Source of the DNA: Actinomycetes bacterium
GTDB lineage: Bacteria > Actinomycetota > Acidimicrobiia > Acidimicrobiales > Microtrichaceae
NCBI GenBank assembly: GCA_023423475.1
Contig: JAFAFN010000141.1
Coordinates: forward strand, 1-18,173
Direction: 5' to 3'
Length of the DNA: 18,173 nt
The translations under genes and the position numbers were made by a program. Positions 1-7,857 of the stretch are shown piece after piece. The notes below the pieces were generated by a model. It ran no database searches, was not told the DNA's origin, and saw only the letters and a list, made by a program, of their open reading frames with translations. Every line of letters starts with the position of its first letter. The stretch's first letter is position 1.

Positions 1-463
1 CGATCGCGGTGGCCGTCGAGGTCGTGAGCTCCTCTGCCGCCGAGGTCATCGCCTCGACCGAGCGGAGCTGACGACCGGCCACGGGCAGCACCCGGAGCGG
101 GGCGAGCACCGGCGAGCGGGCATGATCGGCGGCCGACGCGAAGTCGGACCCGGCCGCTCGAAGGCCCTCGAGTGCCGCGCCGGAGGTCGCGTCGTCCGCA
201 CGGTCGTGCTCGGGATCGTCGTCGCCGCCGACGGCCTCGACGAACTGCTGCAGGTCGCCCGAGACCTGGCCACGGAGGGATTCGAGCTCGTCGACCCCGG
301 CCCGTGTCGCGGAAGCCGTCGCCTGCAGCTGCAGCGCCGCCAGGGCGACCCAGGCGACCACGAGCACCAGGAACGTCGCAGCGATCCAGCGGCGGCGCCG
401 CCGGCGGGCAGGTCGACGGTCGGTCGGGTCCTCCGATGTGTCCGCTGGCCGATCGTCGGTCAC
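1..463 (-). CDS. DUF4012-like membrane protein, N-terminal part (cut by window edge)
   Basis: The minus strand is open from a GTG at 463 to the left edge, giving 154 residues. Residues 1-25 are acidic then Arg-rich, residues 26-46 form one hydrophobic segment (WIAATFLVLVVAWVALAAL), and the rest is a helical extracytoplasmic stretch. Residues 118-139 read PVLAPLRVLPVAGRQLRSVEAM, which resembles the start of DUF4012 proteins, a family of large membrane-anchored actinobacterial proteins of unknown function. The Arg-rich N-terminus suggests the tail is inside the cell and the bulk outside. The start is chosen because TACCGT lies 6 bases upstream, as at other starts in this window. The gene is divergent from gatC. 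The family name rests on recalled motif likeness; the coding status is firmer than the name. Confidence 0.65.
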   Translation of the reverse strand, partial: MTDDRPADTSEDPTDRRPARRRRRRWIAATFLVLVVAWVALAALQLQATASATRAGVDELESLRGQVSGDLQQFVEAVGGDDDPEHDRADDATSGAALEGLRAAGSDFASAADHARSPVLAPLRVLPVAGRQLRSVEAMTSAAEELTTSTATAI

Positions 464-469
464 CCCGTC

Positions 470-475
470 ACGGTA
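470..475 (-). promoter_or_regulatory. -10 box of the DUF4012-like gene
   Basis: On the minus strand TACCGT is followed by 6 bases and then the GTG at 463. This fits the TAnnnT consensus and predicts transcription starting at or beside the start codon. No convincing -35 is visible. Confidence 0.45.
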
Positions 476-529
476 GCGGCGGGTCCGCGCCGCTCCTCCC
501 GGCGGGTCACGGAGGTGGTGGCACCTCGG

Positions 530-535
530 TAGGCT
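530..535 (+). promoter_or_regulatory. -10 box of the gatCAB operon
   Basis: TAGGCT, the same hexamer found before the minus-strand lipoprotein gene, lies 10 bases before the gatC ATG. It predicts a leader of only about 4 bases. No clear -35 hexamer is visible. The 82-base gap also holds the divergent promoter at 470-475. Confidence 0.45.
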
Positions 536-545
536 CGTCGCCGCC

Positions 546-848
546 ATGACCGAACGCATCACCGCCGCCGACGTCGAGAAGGTCGCGAAGCTCGCACGCC
601 TCCGCCTCTCCGACGAAGAACTCCAACGGTTCACCTCGCAGCTCGGCGACGTGCTCGAGCACGCCGCCGACCTCCAGTCGCTCGACCTCGACGGCGTCGC
701 CCCGATGGCGCACCCCGTCCACCTGCGCAACGTGTTCCGTGCCGACGAGCCCGGCGTCCCGATGGACCGCGCCGAGGTGCTCGCCTCGGCGCCGTCGACC
801 GAGGACGGCCAGTTCCGCGTCCAGCCGGTCCTCGGGGAGGCACCGTGA
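546..848 (+). CDS. gatC: Aspartyl/glutamyl-tRNA amidotransferase subunit C
   Basis: GatC is the small subunit of the GatCAB complex, which converts Glu-tRNA(Gln) and/or Asp-tRNA(Asn) to the correctly amidated forms in the cytoplasm. It wraps around GatA and GatB and stabilises them. The 100-residue length is normal. The N-terminal helical pattern ([22 protein letters not shown]) and the C-terminal stretch with [14 protein letters not shown] and a final FRVQPVL are typical of the family. The start is the only plausible one, with TAGGCT just upstream. The stop overlaps the gatA GTG (GTGA), so the two are probably translationally coupled. First gene of the gatCAB operon. Confidence 0.95.
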   Translation: MTERITAADVEKVAKLARLRLSDEELQRFTSQLGDVLEHAADLQSLDLDGVAPMAHPVHLRNVFRADEPGVPMDRAEVLASAPSTEDGQFRVQPVLGEAP

Positions 849-2284
849 GCCTCGCCCATCGCGCCACCTCGGCGCTCGACCTCGCCGCCGCGGTCCGCGC
901 CGGTGAACGCTCCGCGGTCGACGTCGTCGAGGAGCACCTCGAGCGCATCGCCGCCCACGAGGGCGACGTGCACGCGTTCAACGTCGTGACCGTCGACGCC
1001 GCACGAGCGGCCGCCGCCGCGGTCGACGACCGCATCGCCGCGGGCGAGGATCCCGGCCCGCTCGCCGGTGTCCCCGTCGCCATCAAGGACAACCTCTGCA
1101 CCCGAGGTGTCGCCACGACGTGTTCGTCGCGCATCCTCGACGGCTGGGTCCCGCCGTACGACGCCACGGTCGTGACCCGCCTGGCCGACGCCGGCGCGGT
1201 GATGGTCGGCAAGACCAACCTGGATGAGTTCGCCATGGGCTCCTCGACCGAGAACTCGGCGTTCGGACCGACCCGCAACCCCCACGACCTGGGCCGCGTG
1301 CCCGGCGGGTCCTCCGGTGGATCCGCCGCAGCCGTGGCCGCGGGCTTCGCCCCCATCTCGCTCGGCTCCGACACCGGCGGGTCCATCCGTCAGCCGGCCG
1401 CCCTGTGCGGCGTCGTCGGGGTCAAGCCGACCTACGGCACGGTGTCACGCCTCGGTCTGATCGCCTTCGGCTCGTCGCTCGACCAGGTCGGCCCCTTCTC
1501 CGACACCGTCGCGGATGCGGCGCTGGTGTGCGAGGTCATCGGCGGCCACGACACGGGCGACTCGACGTCGATCCCCGACGCCTTCCCCGCCGTGAGCGGT
1601 CGACTCGGCGACGGCGTCGAGGGACTCCGCGTGGGCCTCGTGACCGAGATGATGGGCGAGGGCATCGCCGACGACGTCGCCGTCCGGGTCCGTGCCGCCG
1701 CCGAGGCGCTCGCCGCGGCCGGAGCGATCGTCGAGGAGGTCTCGGTTCCCGCGGTGACCTTCGGCCTGTCGGCCTACTACCTGGTCGCCCCCGCCGAGGC
1801 GTCGTCCAACCTGTCCCGCTACGACGGCGTGCGCTACGGGCTGCGGGTCGACGCGCCGACCACCGGCGAGATGATGGAGCTGACCCGCACCGCCGGCTTC
1901 GGCGACGAGGTCAAGCGCCGCATCATGCTGGGCACCTACGCCCTGTCGGCCGGCTACTACGACGCCTTCTACGGCACGGCGCTCAAGGTCCGCACGCTCA
2001 TCCGCGAGGACTTCGACCGGGCCTACGAGCGCTTCGACGTGCTGCTGTCGCCCACCTCGCCGACGACCGCCTTCGCCTTCGGCGACAAGACGGCGGATCC
2101 GATGTCGATGTACCTCAACGACGTCTGCACCATCGCCACCAACCTCGCCGGCCACCCAGCCATGTCGGTGCCCTACGGCGTCGGCGACGACGGACTGCCC
2201 GTCGGAGTGCAGGTGCTGGCGCCCACCCTGGGCGAGGTCCCCATGTTCCGCGTCGCGGCCGAGCTCGAACGGAGCATCAGATGA
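845..2284 (+). CDS. gatA: Glutamyl-tRNA(Gln)/aspartyl-tRNA(Asn) amidotransferase subunit A
   Basis: GatA is the glutaminase of GatCAB: it releases ammonia from glutamine, and the ammonia is channelled to GatB. The 479-residue protein belongs to the amidase-signature family. The Ser-cisSer-Lys triad is visible: Lys81 in GVPVAIKDN, Ser156 in [10 protein letters not shown], and the nucleophile Ser180 in [11 protein letters not shown]. The C-terminal part contains [14 protein letters not shown] and [14 protein letters not shown], typical of GatA. It starts at a GTG overlapping the gatC stop, and its stop overlaps the gatB ATG (ATGA), so the three subunits are likely made in step. Full length, no lesions seen. 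Confidence 0.97.
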   Translation: MSLAHRATSALDLAAAVRAGERSAVDVVEEHLERIAAHEGDVHAFNVVTVDAARAAAAAVDDRIAAGEDPGPLAGVPVAIKDNLCTRGVATTCSSRILDGWVPPYDATVVTRLADAGAVMVGKTNLDEFAMGSSTENSAFGPTRNPHDLGRVPGGSSGGSAAAVAAGFAPISLGSDTGGSIRQPAALCGVVGVKPTYGTVSRLGLIAFGSSLDQVGPFSDTVADAALVCEVIGGHDTGDSTSIPDAFPAVSGRLGDGVEGLRVGLVTEMMGEGIADDVAVRVRAAAEALAAAGAIVEEVSVPAVTFGLSAYYLVAPAEASSNLSRYDGVRYGLRVDAPTTGEMMELTRTAGFGDEVKRRIMLGTYALSAGYYDAFYGTALKVRTLIREDFDRAYERFDVLLSPTSPTTAFAFGDKTADPMSMYLNDVCTIATNLAGHPAMSVPYGVGDDGLPVGVQVLAPTLGEVPMFRVAAELERSIR

Positions 2285-3720
2285 GCACCACCACGAGCAC
2301 CACCGACAGCGGCGTCGACCTCGATGTCTGGGAGATCGTGATCGGTCTCGAGGTGCACGCCGAGCTGGCGACGCGCACCAAGTTGTTCACCTCGGCGCTC
2401 AACGAGTTCGGCGGCGAGCCGAACACGAACATCGATGCGCTGACCCTCGGACTCCCGGGCTCGCTGCCGGTGCTCAACGAGAAGGCCGTCGAGCTCGCGA
2501 TCCGGGTCGGTCTGGCCCTGAACTGCGTGATCGCCCGCTCCGAGTTCTCCCGGAAGAACTACTTCTATCCGGACCAGCCGACGAACTACCAGATCTCGCA
2601 GTTCGACCTGCCGATCAACGGCGAGGGGCATCTCGAGCTGCCCGACGGCAAGGTCGTCGGCATCGAGCGCGCCCACCTCGAGGAGGACACCGGCAAGACC
2701 ACCCACATCGGTGGCGGCGGTCGGATCCACGACGCCACGTACTCCCTCGTCGACTACAACCGCGCTGGCGTGCCGCTGCTCGAGATCGTCGGTAAGCCCG
2801 ACCTGCGCAGCGCGGACGAGGCCCGTGCCTACGTCTCGGAGCTGCGCGCCATCCTCGTCGCCGTCGGTGCGTCCGACGGGAAGATGGAAGAGGGCTCGAT
2901 GCGCGTCGACTGCAACGTGTCGGTGCGCCGCCACGGCGAGGAGCTCGGCACGCGCTGCGAGATCAAGAACATCAACTCGCTGCGCAGCCTCGGCCGCGCG
3001 ATCGAGTACGAGGCCGCCCGCCACGTCGACATGATCGAAGCGGGAGAGCGGATCGAGCAGCAGACGCGGCACTGGAACGAGGACGAGGGGCGCACGATCC
3101 TGCTGCGCTCCAAGGAGACCGCGGACGACTACCGCTACTTCCCCGAGCCCGACCTGGTCGACCTCGACCCCGATCCGGAGTGGATCGAGGAGATCCGTGC
3201 CGGACTGCCGATGCTGCCCGCCGCGCGACGCCATCGTCTGGTCGAGCGGACCGGTGCGGCGCTGCCGCAGACCGTCCTGATCGTCGAGCGTGGCCTCGAC
3301 GACCTCTGCCTCGCGGCGATCGACGCCGGCGCCGATCCGGCGCGGACGCTCGTGCACGCCGAGCACAACCTCTCGGATGCCCGGGCGCTCGAGCTCGACC
3401 CCGTCGCCTTCGCGAAGCTCGTCGGGATGGACGTCGGCGGTGAGCTCAGCTCGACCCAGACCAAGACGGTGCTCGCCCGACTGGTCGAGACCGGCGGCGA
3501 TCCAGCCGACATCGCGGCCGAGCTCGGCTTCGAGGCGATGGACACCTCCGAGCTCGACGCGCTCGTCGACCAGCTGGTGGCCGACCACCCCGAGGAGTGG
3601 CAGCGCTTCCGCGACGGCGACGGCAAGGTCACCGGGTTCTTCGTCGGCAAGGTCATGAAGGCGACCCAGGGCAAGGCCGACGGCAAGGTCGTCACCGGGC
3701 TGCTCAACGCCAGGAAGTAG
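2281..3720 (+). CDS. gatB: Aspartyl/glutamyl-tRNA amidotransferase subunit B
   Basis: GatB binds the mischarged tRNA, activates the side-chain carboxylate with ATP, and amidates it with ammonia from GatA. The 479-residue length is standard. The catalytic domain begins at [20 protein letters not shown]. The family signature [13 protein letters not shown] starts at residue 158, and [13 protein letters not shown] and YRYFPEPDL follow. The last third is the helical domain plus the YqeY-like tail that contacts tRNA ([25 protein letters not shown]). The ATG overlaps the gatA stop; the open frame extends further upstream inside gatA, but that part is only a shadow frame. Having gatCAB implies that Gln-tRNA and/or Asn-tRNA is made indirectly in this organism. 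Confidence 0.97.
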   Translation: MSTTTSTTDSGVDLDVWEIVIGLEVHAELATRTKLFTSALNEFGGEPNTNIDALTLGLPGSLPVLNEKAVELAIRVGLALNCVIARSEFSRKNYFYPDQPTNYQISQFDLPINGEGHLELPDGKVVGIERAHLEEDTGKTTHIGGGGRIHDATYSLVDYNRAGVPLLEIVGKPDLRSADEARAYVSELRAILVAVGASDGKMEEGSMRVDCNVSVRRHGEELGTRCEIKNINSLRSLGRAIEYEAARHVDMIEAGERIEQQTRHWNEDEGRTILLRSKETADDYRYFPEPDLVDLDPDPEWIEEIRAGLPMLPAARRHRLVERTGAALPQTVLIVERGLDDLCLAAIDAGADPARTLVHAEHNLSDARALELDPVAFAKLVGMDVGGELSSTQTKTVLARLVETGGDPADIAAELGFEAMDTSELDALVDQLVADHPEEWQRFRDGDGKVTGFFVGKVMKATQGKADGKVVTGLLNARK

Positions 3721-3733
3721 GGAGTCGCTCACC

Positions 3734-4342
3734 GTGAGGGTCCACCGGCGCCGAGGGTGGCTGCGTCTCGTGGCGCTGGTGTCGTGCGCCCTCGTGGTGG
3801 TGGGGCTGACGTCGTGCTCACGCGCGAACTCCGAGTCCGAAGCCAGCGAGGTCGACGACGTGGGTGACGTGACCGTGCCCGGTCCGTTGCCGACCGCACC
3901 GCCCGAGGGCGAGGGCCCCACCTCCGGCGCGGCGGCGTTCATCGCCGAGCTCGAGGCACTCAGCGACGAGACCGACCTGTGCCGCATCCTGACGGGTGTC
4001 GCCTTCCAGGAGCTGCTGGCCGGTCAGATGGACGTCGCCGGCCTGTTGGGCACGCCGGCGGGCTCGACCCAGGTGATCGTGCTGGTCGACCAGATCTTCG
4101 ACAACGTGGTCACGATCTCGCCGCCCGAGCTGGTCGGCGCGTCGACCACCCTCGACGGCGTCTGGGGTCGCATCGCCGTGATCCCCTCGACCGCGCCCGA
4201 CGCGAACGAGCAGGCGTTGGCCATCCTGTCGGAACCCCAGGTCGTGGCCGACCTCGAGACACTCGCCCGCTGGGCGGCGTTCAACTGCGAGGTCCCCGTC
4301 ACGACCACGACCGCGCCGGGAGCACCAGGCGCAACGGGCTGA
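3734..4342 (+). CDS. Putative lipoprotein of unknown function
   Basis: A 202-residue secreted lipoprotein is predicted. An Arg-rich N-terminus (residues 1-11) is followed by a hydrophobic core and the lipobox LTSC, with the lipidated Cys at 28. A low-complexity acidic/Pro-rich linker leads to a helical domain from about residue 65 to 190, with Cys residues in DLCRIL and FNCEVP that could pair. The C-terminus is Thr/Pro/Ala/Gly-rich. The GTG start has GGAG 9 bases upstream and lies 13 bases after gatB, so the gene is probably the last of the gat operon, although no functional link is evident. I do not recognise the domain. Confidence 0.8.
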   Translation: MRVHRRRGWLRLVALVSCALVVVGLTSCSRANSESEASEVDDVGDVTVPGPLPTAPPEGEGPTSGAAAFIAELEALSDETDLCRILTGVAFQELLAGQMDVAGLLGTPAGSTQVIVLVDQIFDNVVTISPPELVGASTTLDGVWGRIAVIPSTAPDANEQALAILSEPQVVADLETLARWAAFNCEVPVTTTTAPGAPGATG

Positions 4343-4370
4343 AACCTGACGGATCGTCAGGGTAGGTTTC
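4339..4370 (+). promoter_or_regulatory. Promoter with palindromic operator candidate for the acyl-CoA ligase operon
   Basis: A -10 box TAGGTT (4363-4368) lies 8 bases before the GTG at 4377. A weak -35, CTGAAA (4339-4344), is 18 bases upstream of it. Between them is the perfect inverted repeat CCTGACG-GAT-CGTCAGG (4345-4361). Flanking GAAACCT (4341-4347) and AGGTTTC (4364-4370) are also exact reverse complements, so the -10 is embedded in a larger dyad. Placement over the core promoter suggests a repressor site, as for TetR-type regulators of acyl-CoA metabolism. The regulator is not in this window. A terminator for the upstream lipoprotein gene is the alternative. Confidence 0.5.
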
Positions 4371-4376
4371 CGGGCC

Positions 4377-5915
4377 GTGGCAACGATCTGGCAACTCATC
4401 ACCGAACGGGCAGCGAGCACCCCCGAGGCGGTGATGCTCATCGCGGAGGACGACTCCCGGATCACCTTCGGCGAGTTCGAGCAGCGCGCCGCACGTCTCG
4501 CAGCAGGCCTCGCCGGGCTCGGCATCGGCTCCGAGACACGCGTGACCTGGCAGCTGCCCTCGAGCATCGACGCGGTGGTGGCCTCGGCCGCACTCGCCCG
4601 CCTCGACGCCGTGCAGTGCCCGGTGCTGCACCTCTACCGAGAGAAAGAGGTCGGCTTCGTGCTCCGGCACACCTCGGCGGAGTTCTGCCTGGTGCCGGGC
4701 GTGTGGAACGGCTTCGACTATGGCGCCATGGCCGAGTCGCTCGCCGCGACGATCGAACCGGCACCGGTGGTGCTGCGCCTCGACTCGCTGCCCGAGGGCG
4801 ACCCGTCGACGCTGCCGCCCGCACCCGCGCACGCCGATGGTGACGAGCCGGTCCGGTGGATCTACTCGACCTCGGGCACCACGTCGGACCCGAAGGGCGT
4901 GCTGCACACCGACGCGACGCTCATCGCGGGTGGGCAGGGACTGGCCGACGCACTCGAGATGTCCGCGTCGGACGTCGGGTCGATCGCCTTCCCCTTCGCC
5001 CACATCGCGGGTCCCGACTACCTGGTCATGATGCTGATCTCCGGGATGTCCGCCGTGATCGTCGAGGCCTTCGCTCCCGCCGCGGCGGTCGAGTTCTACC
5101 GGCGCAACGGCGTCACCATGGCGGGTGGCGCCACGGCCTTCTACCAGATGTTCCTGGCCGAGCAGCGGGCCCACCCCGACGGCCCGATCATCCCGACGTT
5201 GCGGGCGCTCTCGGGCGGCGGTGCGCCACTGCCCCCGGAGCTCTACCGAGAGGTCCGCGACGAGATGGGGATCAAGATCTGCCACGGCTACGGCATGACC
5301 GAGATCCCGATGATCACCCAGGGGTCGCCGTCGGACTCCGACGACCAGCTCGCCCACACCACGGGCAAGCCGGTCACCGGGGCCGACGTGCGCATCGTCA
5401 CCGAGGACGGCTCGGTCGCCCCCGCTGGCACCGACGGCGAGGTCCGGGTCAAGGGCCCGATGGTGTGCCGTGGCTACACGAACCCGGATCTGACCGCCGA
5501 GGCGTTCGACGAGGACGGCTACTTCCGCACCGGCGACATCGGCCACCTGCGTCCCGACGGCCACGTGGTGCTCACCGGGCGGCTCAAGGACATCATCATC
5601 CGCAAGGGCGAGAACATCTCGGCCAAGGAGATCGAGGACCTGCTCTACGCCCACCCCGGTGTCGGCGACGTCGCGGTGATCGGCCTGCCCGACCGCGAGC
5701 GCGGCGAACGGGTCTGCGCGGTGGTCGAGGCCCCCGCCGAGGGCGAGGTCATCACCTTCGAGCAGATGGTCGCCTACCTCGGCGACGAGGGCCTGACCCG
5801 CTTCAAGACCCCCGAGCAGCTCGAGGTCGTCGAGGCGCTGCCCCGCAACGAGACGTTGCGCAAGGTGCTCAAGTACCAGCTGCGCGACCGCTTCGCCGAG
5901 GTGCCCTGGCCGTGA
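4377..5915 (+). CDS. Acyl-CoA ligase (AMP-forming, ANL superfamily)
   Basis: The 512-residue protein should adenylate a carboxylic acid and transfer it to CoA. All core motifs are present: the phosphate loop YSTSGTTSDPKG (163-174), GYGMTE (304-309), TGD (385-387) with the ribose-binding Asp, the hinge GRLKD (401-405), and the C-terminal catalytic Lys496 in LPRNETLRKVLK. Length and the RKGENISAKEIEDLL stretch fit free-standing medium-chain, cyclic or aromatic acid ligases rather than a peptide synthetase domain. The substrate cannot be read from the sequence. A GTG start is chosen because TAGGTT lies 8 bases upstream. The stop overlaps the GTG of the next gene (GTGA), indicating coupling with the acetyltransferase. 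Confidence 0.9.
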   Translation: MATIWQLITERAASTPEAVMLIAEDDSRITFGEFEQRAARLAAGLAGLGIGSETRVTWQLPSSIDAVVASAALARLDAVQCPVLHLYREKEVGFVLRHTSAEFCLVPGVWNGFDYGAMAESLAATIEPAPVVLRLDSLPEGDPSTLPPAPAHADGDEPVRWIYSTSGTTSDPKGVLHTDATLIAGGQGLADALEMSASDVGSIAFPFAHIAGPDYLVMMLISGMSAVIVEAFAPAAAVEFYRRNGVTMAGGATAFYQMFLAEQRAHPDGPIIPTLRALSGGGAPLPPELYREVRDEMGIKICHGYGMTEIPMITQGSPSDSDDQLAHTTGKPVTGADVRIVTEDGSVAPAGTDGEVRVKGPMVCRGYTNPDLTAEAFDEDGYFRTGDIGHLRPDGHVVLTGRLKDIIIRKGENISAKEIEDLLYAHPGVGDVAVIGLPDRERGERVCAVVEAPAEGEVITFEQMVAYLGDEGLTRFKTPEQLEVVEALPRNETLRKVLKYQLRDRFAEVPWP

Positions 5916-7168
5916 CCGCGCCGGTCCTCGAGCTGTTGCGTCTGAGCGCGGCCCTGGACCTTGACGACGCGTTCGCGCGGTACCACCGCGTCGACGCCGC
6001 TGCGTTCGGACTGCCGCAGGACGTCGCGCAGCGCGACGCGAAGCGCCCGATGCAGGAGCCCGAGCGCTGGTACCTGGCCGAACTCGACGGGGTGCCCTGC
6101 GGTGGGGTGGGGTCGTTCGCGACCGAGGTCACCCTGCCGGGGCCGGTGTCGCTGCCGGCATCGGCGGTCAGCGACGTCGGGGTGCTGCCGAGCCATCGCC
6201 GGCGCGGCGTCGCCAGCGCGCTGCTGCGTCGCCAGCTCGAGGACATCGCGGCGAGCGGCGAGTCGCTCGCGGTGCTGCACGCGTCCGAGGGATCGATCTA
6301 CCGCCGGTTCGGCTACGGCCCCTGCACCCGGTGGCGCTCCGCCCGTGTCGACACCCGTCGCACGACGTTCCGCGACGACCTGCCCCGGGCGGACGGCTCC
6401 CTCGACGTCGTCGATGCGGCGACGGCGGCCACGACCTGCCCTGAGGTGCATGACCGGGTGCGGCGTCGTCGTGTGGGCGGGCTGGCCCGCAGCGAGGCCT
6501 GGTGGTCGGTCGTGCTCGGTACGTCGGGCTGCTACCTCGGCGGCGATCCGCGACAGCTGGTGATGGTGCACCGCGACGACGGCGGCGCCGCGGACGGCTA
6601 CGCGATCTACACCGTCGCCGAGGACTGGAGCCGTGGTCAGGCGAACCACTCGCTCGACGTGTGGGAGCTGGTCGGGGAGTCCGTCGCGGTCGAGCTCGAG
6701 CTGCTCCGTGCGCTGGTGCGCCATGACCTGGTCGCGACGCTCACCTGTCCGCTGCCCGTCGACCACGCCCTCTGGGACGTCGTGGTCGACGCCCGCCAGG
6801 TGGGCATGCACTGGGAGCAGGACCTGCTCTGGGCCCGGATCCTCGACGTCGAGCAGGTGTTGGGTGCCCGGTCCTACGCCGCGTCCGGCTCGGTCGTGCT
6901 CGGCGTCGACGATCCCTTCCTCGGGCGGTGCACCGGGACGTACCGGCTCGTGGTCGCCGAGGACGGCACGGCGACGTGCACGGCGACCGACGGACCGGCC
7001 GACCTGGTCCTCGACATCTCGGAGCTCGGCTCGACGGTGCTCGGGGGCACCTCGATGCGGCGTCTGTCGCGGGCGGGCAGGATCGGTGAACTCGCTCCGG
7101 GTGCCGCCGCGACGTTCGACGCGATGGTCGAGGTCGACCCCCTGCCGTGGTGCTGGGTGCGGTTCTGA
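5912..7168 (+). CDS. Eis-like GNAT N-acetyltransferase
   Basis: The 418-residue protein resembles the Eis family: a GNAT domain, a second degenerate GNAT-like domain and a C-terminal sterol-carrier-like domain. The acetyl-CoA loop is VLPSHRRRGVASALL (about 91-105). SEGSIYRRFGYGP includes Tyr135, at the place of the general acid Tyr of Eis. The protein ends in WCWVRF, a terminal Phe carboxylate as in Eis, where it acts as catalytic base; both assignments come from knowledge of that family. Eis enzymes acetylate several amines of aminoglycosides or lysines. The GTG start overlaps the ligase stop, so the pair is co-translated. The natural substrate here is unknown; a ligase-made acyl compound is possible but unproven. 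Confidence 0.85.
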   Translation: MTAPVLELLRLSAALDLDDAFARYHRVDAAAFGLPQDVAQRDAKRPMQEPERWYLAELDGVPCGGVGSFATEVTLPGPVSLPASAVSDVGVLPSHRRRGVASALLRRQLEDIAASGESLAVLHASEGSIYRRFGYGPCTRWRSARVDTRRTTFRDDLPRADGSLDVVDAATAATTCPEVHDRVRRRRVGGLARSEAWWSVVLGTSGCYLGGDPRQLVMVHRDDGGAADGYAIYTVAEDWSRGQANHSLDVWELVGESVAVELELLRALVRHDLVATLTCPLPVDHALWDVVVDARQVGMHWEQDLLWARILDVEQVLGARSYAASGSVVLGVDDPFLGRCTGTYRLVVAEDGTATCTATDGPADLVLDISELGSTVLGGTSMRRLSRAGRIGELAPGAAATFDAMVEVDPLPWCWVRF

Positions 7169-7170
7169 GT

Positions 7171-7176
7171 CATCAT
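7171..7176 (+). promoter_or_regulatory. Weak -10 candidate before the 7183 gene
   Basis: CATCAT followed by 6 bases and then ATG keeps the spacing seen at other starts in this window but is a poor hexamer. The gap to the preceding stop is only 14 bases, so read-through from the ligase/acetyltransferase operon is equally likely. Confidence 0.25.
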
Positions 7177-7182
7177 CGGGGG

Positions 7183-7839
7183 ATGTCGTCCCCGGAACCC
7201 GATCCGAACGGTCCCGCCGAGGACACCCCGTCCGGCCCCGAACGATCGCTGCTGAGCGACCTGCCCTCGATCACCATGCCGGAGAAGGTCGAGCCCGTCC
7301 GTCGACGCAAGGGGCGCACGAAGAAGTCCCGCGACGACAAGGGCTCGACGCCCGACGACGCACCGATGCCGTCGCTGACCTCGCCGCTGCTGTCGGGCCG
7401 TTCGCTCGAGCCCACCCGCAAGCGTCGCCGCTTCGAAGTGCTGCGTGACCACCCCCGTTGGTGGCTCGCACTCGCGCTCGTCCTGCTGGTGGGCGGCGGT
7501 CTGGTGGCGGGCAAGTTGTACGCCGAGTCCGCCGCGGACGCCGCGATGGACGAGCGAGCCGCCGAGCTCGAGGAGATGCTCGCGGATGCGACACCGGAGG
7601 AGTTCCTCGCGTTCAGCAGCGGTGTCGAGGAGTCGGGATCGCTCGCGGAGCGCACCCGTGACCTCGACGGCTTCGTCAACGTGAAGGCCACCGCGGGGGA
7701 GTCCTTCATCCGCTTCCAGCCGTCCGGCTGGTGGTCCGGCTTCACCGAACGCTGCCTCGTCGCGGTGGTGCGGGACGACGGGGTCACCGTCACCGTGCCC
7801 AAGACCGCCTGTATACGGGTGGAGGCCCCACCCGCCTGA
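7183..7839 (+). CDS. Single-pass membrane protein of unknown function
   Basis: The 218-residue protein has a long, charged and Pro-rich N-terminal half (1-92, with clusters such as RRRKGRTKK and RKRRRF), one hydrophobic segment (93-113, WWLALALVLLVGGGLVAGKLY), and a C-terminal domain of about 100 residues. The basic residues before the membrane segment predict the N-terminus inside and the C-terminal domain outside. That domain starts with an acidic helix and ends in a beta-rich part with Cys191 and Cys210, a possible disulfide. The ATG at 7183 is preferred over a GTG at 7147, which lies inside the acetyltransferase gene. No domain family recognised. Confidence 0.75.
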   Translation: MSSPEPDPNGPAEDTPSGPERSLLSDLPSITMPEKVEPVRRRKGRTKKSRDDKGSTPDDAPMPSLTSPLLSGRSLEPTRKRRRFEVLRDHPRWWLALALVLLVGGGLVAGKLYAESAADAAMDERAAELEEMLADATPEEFLAFSSGVEESGSLAERTRDLDGFVNVKATAGESFIRFQPSGWWSGFTERCLVAVVRDDGVTVTVPKTACIRVEAPPA

Positions 7840-7844
7840 TCGCG

Positions 7845-7850
7845 TACCTT
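7845..7850 (+). promoter_or_regulatory. -10 box of ilvD
   Basis: TACCTT is followed by 7 bases and the ilvD ATG, predicting a leaderless or near-leaderless mRNA. No -35 was found. Just upstream, CGGGTGG-AGGCC-CCACCCG (7816-7834) could form a 7-bp hairpin within the 3' end of the preceding gene; it may be only codon context. Confidence 0.4.
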
Positions 7851-7857
7851 GGGGGCC

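Noticed and set aside
2173..3987. A 604-residue minus-strand open frame over gatB
   Set aside because: Antisense shadow of gatB, with low-complexity composition and no motif.
7849..7857. TTG at 7849 as start of ilvD
   Set aside because: It lies within the -10 box and adds only three residues not expected in the family.
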